Assembly (NCBI GenBank): GCA_025362585.1
Contig: JANYFR010000004.1
Coordinates: 1 to 64,000 of the forward strand
Reading direction: 5' to 3'
Source of the DNA: Acidimicrobiales bacterium
GTDB lineage: Bacteria > Actinomycetota > Acidimicrobiia > Acidimicrobiales > RAAP-2
DNA: 64,000 nt
Under the pieces are notes generated by a model. The model did no database searches. It had not been told where the DNA came from and saw nothing but the letters and a program-made list of their open reading frames with translations. Positions 19,771 through 28,512 of the stretch are shown piece after piece; the stretch's first letter is position 1; each line of letters opens with the position of its first letter. Position numbers and translations under genes: made by a program.

Positions 19771-21284
19771 TGACGACCGAGCCACTCGCGGGAGGACGGG
19801 CCATCTCGGCTCCCTTGCTCGGACACGGCACCGAGCCGACGCTCTTCGAGATGTCCGTCGCCGGCCGTTCGGCGATTCAACTGCGCACGACCGGCGTGCC
19901 TGCTACGACCCTGCACGACCTCGTGCCCGCGGCGCACCTGAATCCCCACGTTGTGGCAATCGCCGAAGTCTCAGAGCGCGACCTCGTCGGCCACTTCACT
20001 CGTCTCTCGCACCGTCAGTTCTCAGTGGACCTGGGAATGTACCCGCTGGGTTCGTGCACCATGAAGTACAACCCGAAGTTCTGTGACGCGGTGGCGGCCG
20101 ACCCCGGATTTAACTCCGTGCATCCCGGCGCTCCGGCCGAACTCATTCAGGGCTGGCTCGAACTGCTGGTTGAACTCGAGGAAAAACTTTGTGCGGTGAC
20201 GGGGATGAGCGCCGCCACACTCCAGCCGGCGGCCGGCGCCGCGGGCGAGTTGACCGGTCTGTTGCTCATGCGCGCCTACCACGACGCGAACGGCGACGCG
20301 CGCACGCGGGTGCTCATCCCCGACTCTGCACACGGCACGAATCCAGCATCGGTGACCCTCGGTGGCTATCAGGTGACGACAATCCCATCGAACAGTCGGG
20401 GCCTCGTTGATCTCGATGCGCTGAAGGCGGCGCTCGGTCCCGACGTCGCGGGCATCATGCTCACTAACCCCAACACCCTCGGACTTTTCGAAGAGGAGAT
20501 TACCGAGATTGCAGAGGCCGTCCACGACGTCGGGGGACTGCTCTACTACGACGGCGCCAACTTGAACGCCATTCTCGGCGTGGTTCGACCGGGTGACATG
20601 GGCTTTGACATCGTGCATATGAACCTACACAAGACCTTCGCCACTCCGCACGGCGGAGGAGGGCCCGGCGCCGGTCCCGTCGCGGTCTCCGAGCGGCTCG
20701 TGGACTTTCTCCCCGGACCACGCGCGACACTCGCGCCGCACGGCACTTACGAGTGGAAGAAGAGTGCGCGCTCTATTGGCCGAGTTCACGGATGGCACGG
20801 CAACGCGATGGTGCTGGCTCGGGCCCTCGCCTACGTTAACGTTCACGGCGGTGACGGTCTGACTCGTGTCGCTCACCACGCGGTTCTCAACGCGAACTGG
20901 CTGCGAAAACGTCTCGATTCCACACTGCCTGCCGCCCACGATCGAGTCTGCATGCACGAATGCGTCCTCACCGCAACCGATCTCAAAGCTAAGTACGGCG
21001 TGCGGGGTCTCGACGTCGCGAAGGGTCTGCTGGAAGAGGGATTCCATTCGCCGACGGTCTACTTTCCTCTGATTGTCGAAGAGGCCCTCATGTTCGAACC
21101 GACCGAAACCGAGAGTCTCCAGACGCTGAAGGCACTCGCCGACGCCGTAGAGCGAATTGCGCAGCGCGCCATCAATGACCCCGAGTCCCTGCACCGTGCA
21201 CCCCAGACGACGCCGGTCTCTAGGGTCGATGAGGCGCGAGCGGCGCGACATCTGATTCCGACCGAAGACGCAGCCGGTCGCTAA
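19770..21284 (+). CDS. gcvPB: Glycine dehydrogenase (decarboxylating) subunit 2
   Basis: YPLGSCTMKYNPKFCDAVA...PDSAHGTNPASVTLGGYQV...NLHKTFATPHGGGGPGAGPV. Confidence 0.95.
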   Translation: MTTEPLAGGRAISAPLLGHGTEPTLFEMSVAGRSAIQLRTTGVPATTLHDLVPAAHLNPHVVAIAEVSERDLVGHFTRLSHRQFSVDLGMYPLGSCTMKYNPKFCDAVAADPGFNSVHPGAPAELIQGWLELLVELEEKLCAVTGMSAATLQPAAGAAGELTGLLLMRAYHDANGDARTRVLIPDSAHGTNPASVTLGGYQVTTIPSNSRGLVDLDALKAALGPDVAGIMLTNPNTLGLFEEEITEIAEAVHDVGGLLYYDGANLNAILGVVRPGDMGFDIVHMNLHKTFATPHGGGGPGAGPVAVSERLVDFLPGPRATLAPHGTYEWKKSARSIGRVHGWHGNAMVLARALAYVNVHGGDGLTRVAHHAVLNANWLRKRLDSTLPAAHDRVCMHECVLTATDLKAKYGVRGLDVAKGLLEEGFHSPTVYFPLIVEEALMFEPTETESLQTLKALADAVERIAQRAINDPESLHRAPQTTPVSRVDEARAARHLIPTEDAAGR

Positions 21285-21505
21285 AACGCGCAGTCCGGGG
21301 CGTTGCTACGTTGGGCGAACGACCCGCGGTGTGTCCCATAACCCGTCGTCTTGTGGGAGGAGTCGCCTCACGATCAGGTCATCGACCGAGACCTGCGTGC
21401 TGACCGTTGTGTGATTCGAGAACCCGAATGTGCGCCTCTATGTCCCAGAACACAGCGCCAAAAGGGCGAACGAAGTGAAGACAGTGACCGTCCAGCGCGG
21501 TCGTG

Positions 21506-22486
21506 CTAGGCCACTGGCAGCATTGAGGTGAACACCGTCGGATCGGTGAAGTTGAGCCGTTTCGAGATCGGATGTTTCGGCAGATACTCGAGCAGAGCGC
21601 GGGTTCGTAGAGCGGTCAGAGAATCGGGCGCGTCCGTGCGGATCGCAATTGAAAAATACGGCACCGCGCTTTCGTCGATGGCGCGCGATGCGAGATCCCA
21701 GTAGGTGTGTGGATCCGGCCATTTTTTCCACGAGCTCAACGGGAGCGGGCCCCGTGGGCGGCGAAGGACACGCTTCGCGGTCTTACGCGCGAATCCATCG
21801 AGCTCCTTGCCGTAGTCGAAGGTCGTCACCGGGATTTCGACAAGCGATCGGGCGTCGCCGCGGTCTCGTGCCGGACGACTGACGTCCGATTTCGAAGGAC
21901 GGTAGGGATGGCGGGGATAGTCGCTGAAGTTAGTACTCGCGGCAGTGGTGTAGCCGCCGAAAGAGGGATCTTTCGCTATGGACACCTGTCCGGGTTCGAC
22001 CGTGAGATCAACTACGATTCCCGCCCGCTCGAACGCGTCCACAACCTGCTCAGGGAGAAAATATCCTCCTTGTCGGACGGACAAGGGTGGTTGACCGAAG
22101 CATTGTTCGAATGTCTGCGCCGCCACGGCAATGCAGTGACTTGCCCAATCGAGGTCGGCGTAGTCAGAGTAAACGACGTTTTTTTCCTCGCTCCACCGTT
22201 GCGTGTGCACGTGAATACCAAAGAAGTCACCACGTTTCTGGAGTTGGTCGATGAGATCGCCGTGTCGGTAAAAGACGTAGTCCAGGCGACCGAAGCACCG
22301 TTCCACTAAGGGGTCCATTCGAAAGAACCACGAGGGATGAGGCGGCGCGCCCGACTGCTCCGCCAGAGGTTCACGCAGACTCTCTACGAGCTCAACCGTG
22401 GAGGCAAACCCCTCCCAGGGCCCTTCGCCGATGTTTGGAGTATGTTCGTCGTACTCCACGTCAATACAGAGGAACGCTGGAATCAT
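21506..22486 (-). CDS. Polysaccharide-deacetylase-like hypothetical protein
   Basis: MIPAFLCIDVEYDEH...GDFFGIHVHTQRW (D-V-E and HxH motifs of the NodB-like fold). Start at internal Met. Confidence 0.5.
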   Translation of the reverse strand: MIPAFLCIDVEYDEHTPNIGEGPWEGFASTVELVESLREPLAEQSGAPPHPSWFFRMDPLVERCFGRLDYVFYRHGDLIDQLQKRGDFFGIHVHTQRWSEEKNVVYSDYADLDWASHCIAVAAQTFEQCFGQPPLSVRQGGYFLPEQVVDAFERAGIVVDLTVEPGQVSIAKDPSFGGYTTAASTNFSDYPRHPYRPSKSDVSRPARDRGDARSLVEIPVTTFDYGKELDGFARKTAKRVLRRPRGPLPLSSWKKWPDPHTYWDLASRAIDESAVPYFSIAIRTDAPDSLTALRTRALLEYLPKHPISKRLNFTDPTVFTSMLPVA

Positions 22487-22925
22487 CAGTCGATTGTACC
22501 AGCCTCCGACCGCGCCAGTACCTGAGAGTTTTGATTGTCCCAAGTGGAATAATGGTCTTGCCAGAACTATTTTCACATTCCCATGCATCGAATTTCCGTG
22601 CAGACCACGGTCGGAGGCAGGTTGCCCGAACGGTCACGCCACTTCGTTGGGAGAAAATTGTGTCGGGCTATAGACCTTGGTCGTCGCACCTGGGGGCGTG
22701 CACCTTCGACGATGTCGAGCATCGGGCGTCTGCCGGTAGCGTCGCGAAAGGACAAACCCCAGGCCACGCTGCGTCGTCCTGGAATTGTCTCGTCGAGCCC
22801 AGCTCAGTTGACGTTTCCGTGCGTCGACTCGTCCGCCAGCAAGAGTGATTTCGCTCGGCCGTTGGCATGCGGCAACGGGGATCGGGGTCGCCAATGACCG
22901 AACGCCCCCTGGCCCGACGACTCGT

Positions 22926-23744
22926 TTAGTCGTTAAGAATTGAGGCGACGACGCTGATGTCCGGGAGCCAGAGGTCGGCGCCGAGCGCCTCGGCCACAGC
23001 AGCATCCACGCCCGCGCCACCGAGATAGATGGGCACGGAGATTTCAGAAATGCGCAGCGCCTCGATTAGCTCTGCGGCACTCGATCGGCTGATCGGTGTC
23101 ACAACGCAAATCGCGATCGCGAGGAGCCGATTCACGTTGTGCACGCACTGCACGAAGGCGGCGGTCGGGACGTCGGCTCCAAGTTCGACGACGTCAAAAT
23201 GCTTGGCCCGAAGAATGTCGGCGGCGAACGAAGTCGCCAGTGCGTGCATCTCGCCCGCCGGGGCGCCCACGACCACAGTCCCGGTTCGCGTGCCCCGGCT
23301 TCGAAAGAAGGGACCACTTCGTCCAACGAGCCGCGTCATCACCACCGACGCCCGATGTTCGTCAGCGACCGTGACCTCGCCACGGGACCACCGTTCACCG
23401 ATGATCCTCATCGCCGGAGCGAACAACTCCTGGTACACGTAGGTCGGCGTTGCTCCGCCGCTGAGGGCCTCTTGGGCAATAGCCCAGCTCCCATTCTCGT
23501 CACCCTCGAGGAGCCGACGAACGAGACGGACTACCGGATCCCCCCCGCTGCGCTCACGTGGCGTGGCGGCGATTGCGTGTCGCGCAACGTCGAATCGGCT
23601 GAGCTCGGACTCTTGCACCACCCACTGAGTACCTTCGAGTTGCGCCGGCAGTCGACCGGTGCGAACGTAACGGTAGGCGGTCATGTAGTGGACGCCAAGT
23701 CGCTCGGCAACGTCGGGCAAGGTGAGGCGGTCACCGTCGCTCAG
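22926..23744 (-). CDS. HTH + cobalamin-binding (CarH/LitR-like) regulator
   Basis: HTH DRLTLPDVAERLGVHYMTAYRYVRTGRLPA; W-x9-EH motif WSRGEVTVADEH; cobalamin-binding GEMHALATSFAADILR. Start probably CTG at 23744 (TTG at 23720 alternative). Confidence 0.82.
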   Translation of the reverse strand: MSDGDRLTLPDVAERLGVHYMTAYRYVRTGRLPAQLEGTQWVVQESELSRFDVARHAIAATPRERSGGDPVVRLVRRLLEGDENGSWAIAQEALSGGATPTYVYQELFAPAMRIIGERWSRGEVTVADEHRASVVMTRLVGRSGPFFRSRGTRTGTVVVGAPAGEMHALATSFAADILRAKHFDVVELGADVPTAAFVQCVHNVNRLLAIAICVVTPISRSSAAELIEALRISEISVPIYLGGAGVDAAVAEALGADLWLPDISVVASILND

Positions 23745-24736
23745 GGTGTTCCCCGATTCTGGCCCTGCAGGCCCGATTTTTGCTCACAGAACGACCAGAG
23801 GCGTTCGCGCTGTTGGGGCGTGTCGCTATTGCGTGTGCGGGCGAAACGGTGCCGCGATCGGACGCGTCGGTCGAGCCATAATGTTCCCGGCGTTACGGAG
23901 TCGTCGGACGTCGTGGCCAACCAAGCAACGGTGTCGATGCCCTCGTTCAAGGTACGAAGGAGCGGTCGAACTACTCGGCGAAAGGCCGGCAGGCTTTGAC
24001 GAAGACCGGGCGTGTCCACCCACCCAGGGTGCATCACCGTCATCGTTACGTGACGGGAGGTCAGACGGGGCGCCCAGTGCTCGACCAACGTAACTTGGGC
24101 GCGCTTCACTTTCGCGTAGGCCTTCACACCGTCGTACGCCGAACTCGGGGTGGCCAGCCAGTCGAGGTCGAGGGGCTCAGCATACATTCCGCCCGAAGTC
24201 ACCCAGATCACTCGGGCCCGACCGGCGACGAGTTCGGGCTCGATCAGGTTAGTCAATAGGTACGGCCCAACCAAGTGCACCGCGGTCGTGAGTTCAATCC
24301 CGTCGCGGGTCGTTGCCAGCGAGCGTGAGAGCGCACCAGCGTTATGGACTAGTACATCTATTGCTCCGAATGCGCGCAGTTCCTGCGCACAGTGTCGGAC
24401 GCTCTCGAGGTCGCCCACATCGCCAACCACGATCGAGACATCCGTATTGCCCGTCGAACTCATGATCTCGTCGCGAGTGCGTTGCGCGCGTTCTTGATTG
24501 CGTGCAACGAGAACGACGCGGGCTCCGGCCCGCGCGAACTGCACGGCGATCTCTCGCCCCAGTCCGGACGTCGACCCGGTGACGACCGCGGTGCGGCCCT
24601 TCAAGGTCTGCCACTCGGGCTCGGTCCAGTGGAAAAGCCGTCGACGCACCACGGCTCCAACCCGCGAGAAACTCCCAACGATGCTGGCCTCGAGCGCTGC
24701 GTCGATTGCGACGGCGAGTGGACTAGCTGCCGTCAC
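23741..24736 (-). CDS. SDR-family oxidoreductase (DHRS12-like)
   Basis: LKGRTAVVTGSTSGLGREIAVQFARAGARVVLVARN...VHNAGALS; start GTG 24736 inferred from overlap with the upstream stop. Confidence 0.85.
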   Translation of the reverse strand: MTAASPLAVAIDAALEASIVGSFSRVGAVVRRRLFHWTEPEWQTLKGRTAVVTGSTSGLGREIAVQFARAGARVVLVARNQERAQRTRDEIMSSTGNTDVSIVVGDVGDLESVRHCAQELRAFGAIDVLVHNAGALSRSLATTRDGIELTTAVHLVGPYLLTNLIEPELVAGRARVIWVTSGGMYAEPLDLDWLATPSSAYDGVKAYAKVKRAQVTLVEHWAPRLTSRHVTMTVMHPGWVDTPGLRQSLPAFRRVVRPLLRTLNEGIDTVAWLATTSDDSVTPGTLWLDRRVRSRHRFARTRNSDTPQQRERLWSFCEQKSGLQGQNRGTP

Positions 24737-25169
24737 GCGATGAGCCAAGCATTCTGCGAAGCGAATCGCGGGCGCGATCACCAATCTTGCGAAAGGTCAG
24801 CGCCAACAGCGGGTTGGCGATCGCGGCAACGCCGGTCAGTTGCAGATCGGCGTCGTACGTCATTTCACATCCGGCCGGGCGCGCTTCGAATGAAAGCGTG
24901 TCCACCGAGCGCAACATCGAGGTCGTCGAATTGAACGTCACTCGCCGGCCCGGTTCGAACTCGGTGATGCGGTAGCGCAGGATCTTGTCGCGACCCGCAA
25001 CGGGAACGGTCAGGTCAAACTCCGAGCCGAGGCCGACCTCACCAGTGCCGACGCGACGCGCCCTAGTGACGCCCGGGTCCCACTCAGCGGCGTTCGAGAA
25101 GTCGGCCATGAACCCGAAGGCCTCGTCGAGGTCCCAGACGGAGGTGATGACGGTGGTGTAGCGGGGAAT
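24723..25169 (-). CDS. SRPBCC-family (polyketide cyclase/START-like) protein; probable ATT start
   Basis: PRYTTVITSVWDLDEAFGFMADFSNAAEWDPGVTRARRVGTGEVGLGSEFDL; AGGAGG 5 nt upstream of ATT at 25169-25167. Confidence 0.78.
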   Translation of the reverse strand: MPRYTTVITSVWDLDEAFGFMADFSNAAEWDPGVTRARRVGTGEVGLGSEFDLTVPVAGRDKILRYRITEFEPGRRVTFNSTTSMLRSVDTLSFEARPAGCEMTYDADLQLTGVAAIANPLLALTFRKIGDRARDSLRRMLGSSRDGS

Positions 25170-25198
25170 GGCGCCCTCCTCGTTCGGGAATTTGACAA

Positions 25199-25224
25199 AA
25201 CTGAGTTTAGCACTAAACTCAGTT
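25199..25224. promoter_or_regulatory. Perfect 12-bp inverted repeat (2-bp spacer) in the divergent promoter; candidate operator
   Basis: AACTGAGTTTAG-CA-CTAAACTCAGTT, overlapping the TTGACA (25192-25197)...TAAACT (25214-25219) promoter region. Confidence 0.8.
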
Positions 25225-25226
25225 GC

Positions 25227-26519
25227 GTGCCGCAATCCCGAATCGACGAGCGCATTGCCGTCATTGGCAGCGGGGTATCGGGACTCGTCGCGGCGCATCT
25301 GCTGCATCCGCACGCCGACCTCACGATCTTCGAGGCCGATTGGAAGGTCGGTGGCCACGTCAACACCGTCGACGTACTCGACGGCGATCAGACCCTCGGG
25401 ATCGATACCGGTTTCATTGTCTACAACGATCGAAACTACCCCCGCTTCACGGCGATGCTCGACGCACTGGGCGTCGAAACGCAACCGAGTGATATGAGTT
25501 TCAGTGTCTCGTCACTTCGGTCGGGTCTGGAGTACGCCGGTACGAACTTCAATACCCTCTTCGCGCGACGGACTAATGCGCTGCGCCCCACGTTCTTCAA
25601 GATGCTCGTAGACGTCACGCGCTTCAATCGTGCCGCACGCGAGCTGCTCTCGCGGGACGACCTGTCGATCTCCATCGGACAGTTCCTCGACGACGGCCAC
25701 TATTCTCGATCGTTCGTCGACGACTACCTGATACCGATGGGTGCGTCGATTTGGTCCGCCAATCCTCAGACCTTCACTGAGTTTCCCGCGGCTCCACTGG
25801 CCCGATTTTTTGATCAGCACGGTTTACTCTCGTTGGGCAATCGGCCGTCGTGGCGCACCGTCACCGGCGGTGCGCGTCAATATGTTGACGCGTTGACCGG
25901 GCCACTGGGCGAGCGGGTGCGCACGAACTGCCCGGTTGTCAAGGTCGTGCGCGATGAGAGTGGGGTCAGCGTTCACTCGGCGGTTCGCCCAGAGGGTGAG
26001 CGTTTCGACCGTGTCATCTTCGCCACGCACGCCGACACCGCGCTGACCCTGCTCGAACGTCCGACCGACGATGAGGAGTCCGTTCTGGGCGCCCTGAAAT
26101 TCCAGAGCAACCGCGCGACGCTCCACACGGACTCGAGCCTGCTGCCGCGCCACCGTCGTGCGCGAGCCAGCTGGAACTACCGCCAAACTGGCGATGGACG
26201 CTCGCTGCCGGTGCTCACCTACTACGCCAATCGACTTCAAAATCTCGTCTCGGAGAGCGATTATTGCATCACGCTCAACGCCGACGACGCAATTGATCCC
26301 ACGCGGGTCATCGCGTCGTTCGACTACACCCATCCGGTATTCGATGAAGCGGCCCTGCGCGCACAGCGTCGCCACCAGGAGATTGACGGACGTCATCGGA
26401 CCCACTTCGTCGGGGCGTACTGGGGCTATGGCTTCCACGAAGACGGTGTCCAGAGTGCGCACCGAGTTGCCGCTCGAATTCTCAGTGCGCGCGCGGGTGA
26501 GGTACCCGCGACACCGTGA
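25227..26519 (+). CDS. FAD-dependent oxidoreductase (amine-oxidase-like, NAD(P)-binding)
   Basis: RIAVIGSGVSGLVAAHLLHPHADLTIFEADWKVGGHVNTVDV...GFIVYNDRNYPRF. GTG start. Confidence 0.88.
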   Translation: MPQSRIDERIAVIGSGVSGLVAAHLLHPHADLTIFEADWKVGGHVNTVDVLDGDQTLGIDTGFIVYNDRNYPRFTAMLDALGVETQPSDMSFSVSSLRSGLEYAGTNFNTLFARRTNALRPTFFKMLVDVTRFNRAARELLSRDDLSISIGQFLDDGHYSRSFVDDYLIPMGASIWSANPQTFTEFPAAPLARFFDQHGLLSLGNRPSWRTVTGGARQYVDALTGPLGERVRTNCPVVKVVRDESGVSVHSAVRPEGERFDRVIFATHADTALTLLERPTDDEESVLGALKFQSNRATLHTDSSLLPRHRRARASWNYRQTGDGRSLPVLTYYANRLQNLVSESDYCITLNADDAIDPTRVIASFDYTHPVFDEAALRAQRRHQEIDGRHRTHFVGAYWGYGFHEDGVQSAHRVAARILSARAGEVPATP

Positions 26520-27259
26520 CTAGTTCTGCGATTTACGAAGGCACGGTGGTGCACGAACGTCCTAACGGGCCGCGTCGGCGATTCACCAATCACGTCGCGA
26601 TGCCACTGGTGGATCTCAGTGACGTGGCATCACTGGCGCTGGCGCCGGTATGGCGCGCAGAGCGATGGGCCCCGATGGCGTTCCGTCGTCGCGACTATAT
26701 GGGCGACCGGTCAGTCTCGCTGGACAGAACGGTGCGCGACCTGGTCGAGGAGCGCCTCGGTTGGCGTCCTGATGGATCGATCAAGTTGTTGGCGCACCAC
26801 CGTACGTGGGGATGGTGTTTCAATCCAATTGCTCTTTACTACTGTTACGGCTCTGACAGTGAGACGCTCGCGGTGGTGGTCGCGGACGTCACCAATACTC
26901 CGTGGGGCGAATCGCGCTCGTACGTAATCGACGTACGCGACGGGCTCGACAATCTCACCGATCAGCCCAAAGTCCTACACGTCTCACCGTTCCTACCATT
27001 GGACCTGAAGTACCGGTTCCGACTCACGGACCTTTCGGAGCGATGTGGTTTTTCGGTTACTGTGCTGCGCGGCGAAGAGATGGTCTTCCGCGCGGGACTC
27101 GTTCTCCGGCGTCGAGCGCTGAGCCGGCGCGAGGTCGCCCGAGTACTGTGGCGGCGACCTTTCCAGACCCACCGATTGTCACTCTCTATTTACCTGCACG
27201 CCGCTCGCCTCTGGCTGTGCCGGGTACCGGTAGTTCGACACGCGAGGCCCGTGGCGTGA
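26516..27259 (+). CDS. DUF1365 family protein
   Basis: SAIYEGTVVHERPNGPRRRFTNHVAMPLVDLSDV...LLAHHRTWGWCFNPIALYYCYG...FLPLDLKYRFRL. GTG start overlapping upstream stop. Confidence 0.85.
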   Translation: MTSSAIYEGTVVHERPNGPRRRFTNHVAMPLVDLSDVASLALAPVWRAERWAPMAFRRRDYMGDRSVSLDRTVRDLVEERLGWRPDGSIKLLAHHRTWGWCFNPIALYYCYGSDSETLAVVVADVTNTPWGESRSYVIDVRDGLDNLTDQPKVLHVSPFLPLDLKYRFRLTDLSERCGFSVTVLRGEEMVFRAGLVLRRRALSRREVARVLWRRPFQTHRLSLSIYLHAARLWLCRVPVVRHARPVA

Positions 27260-28512
27260 GCGTCCGTCCCTCACTGCAACTGCCCTCCGCCTTGAAGGGT
27301 TCCGGCGCCGCTCGCCTGTTACTGAAACTGCTCGCCCGATACCTGCGGCACGGAACATTGACCGTGAACGAATCGGGCCGCACCTCGGTGTACGGCACTT
27401 CAGCCGAGGGAGCTTTGACGGCCCGCCTCGACGTGCACGACGCCTCCTTCTGGCGCCGTGTGATCACCCGCGGCGGTATTGGTCTCGGGGAGTCCTACAT
27501 CATGGGGGAGTGGGACAGTGACGATATCGTGGCAGTCCTGCGGCTCCTGACGCTCAATCTCGATCGCATCAACCGCTGGTCGGGTCGGCTGGCGAGAGTG
27601 CGCGCTGTGCTGCGACTCCCTAAGCGACGAGTTCGTACCGCAACTCGCGAGATTGATCGCGAGAACATCACCGCCCACTACGACCTCGGAGACGACTTTT
27701 TCAAACTATTCCTCGATCCGACGTTGGCCTACTCGAGCGGCGTCTTTGTCACTCCGGAAAGCTCGCTCGAAGAGGCCTCGATTGAGAAATTTGACCGAAT
27801 CTGTCGCAAGCTCGGACTTGGAAGTGGCGACCACGTGATCGAGATAGGCACGGGCTGGGGCGGTTTTGCGATCCACGCCGCCTCGCGATACGGCTGTCGC
27901 GTGACCACGACGACAATCTCGCCAAGTCAGTACGCCCACGCCAGAGACGCGGTCCACGAGGCCGGGCTCGACCACCTCGTGACCGTTCTCAACCAGGACT
28001 ATCGCGACCTGCACGACACGTTCAGTCATCTGGTCTCCATCGAGATGATTGAAGCGGTTGACTGGCGCCAGTACGAGACCTACTTCACCACCTGTCAACG
28101 GCTCCTGCGTCCCGACGGAGTCGCGGCGTTTCAGTGCATTGTCATTGACGACCGTGAGTTCGAGCGCTACAAAACTCGCCAAGACTACATCCGACGCTAC
28201 ATTTTTCCGGGCGGGGGCCTACCCTCGATCTTCGCGATGAATCGGACAGTCGCTGGGTTCACGGACTTCGCACTGGTCGATCTTGAAGATCTTGGTGCCC
28301 ACTACGTGCGCACGCTCAACCTCTGGCGCGAACGCCTTGACGCCCGCGCCGACGACGCCTCGGCTATTGGCTTCGACGATCGCTTCCAGCGAATGTGGCG
28401 CTTCTACTTCGCCTACTGTTCGGCCGGCTTTTCGGAGCGTCACGTCTCGGTGGTGCAGATGGTCTTCGCCCGGAAGGGTTGGCGGGGACCGCTTCGACCC
28501 CGCGGTGTGTAG
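27256..28512 (+). CDS. Cyclopropane-fatty-acid-synthase-family methyltransferase
   Basis: ENITAHYDLGDDFFKLFLDPTLAYSSGVF...VIEIGTGWGGFAIHAASRYGCRVTTTTISPSQY...EMIEAVDW. GTGA overlap. Confidence 0.9.
   Translation: MSVRPSLQLPSALKGSGAARLLLKLLARYLRHGTLTVNESGRTSVYGTSAEGALTARLDVHDASFWRRVITRGGIGLGESYIMGEWDSDDIVAVLRLLTLNLDRINRWSGRLARVRAVLRLPKRRVRTATREIDRENITAHYDLGDDFFKLFLDPTLAYSSGVFVTPESSLEEASIEKFDRICRKLGLGSGDHVIEIGTGWGGFAIHAASRYGCRVTTTTISPSQYAHARDAVHEAGLDHLVTVLNQDYRDLHDTFSHLVSIEMIEAVDWRQYETYFTTCQRLLRPDGVAAFQCIVIDDREFERYKTRQDYIRRYIFPGGGLPSIFAMNRTVAGFTDFALVDLEDLGAHYVRTLNLWRERLDARADDASAIGFDDRFQRMWRFYFAYCSAGFSERHVSVVQMVFARKGWRGPLRPRGV

Noticed and set aside
25873-25892. CGCGTCAA-tatg-TTGACGCG inverted repeat
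   Set aside because: Within the FAD-oxidoreductase CDS, short arms, no positional reason to be regulatory.
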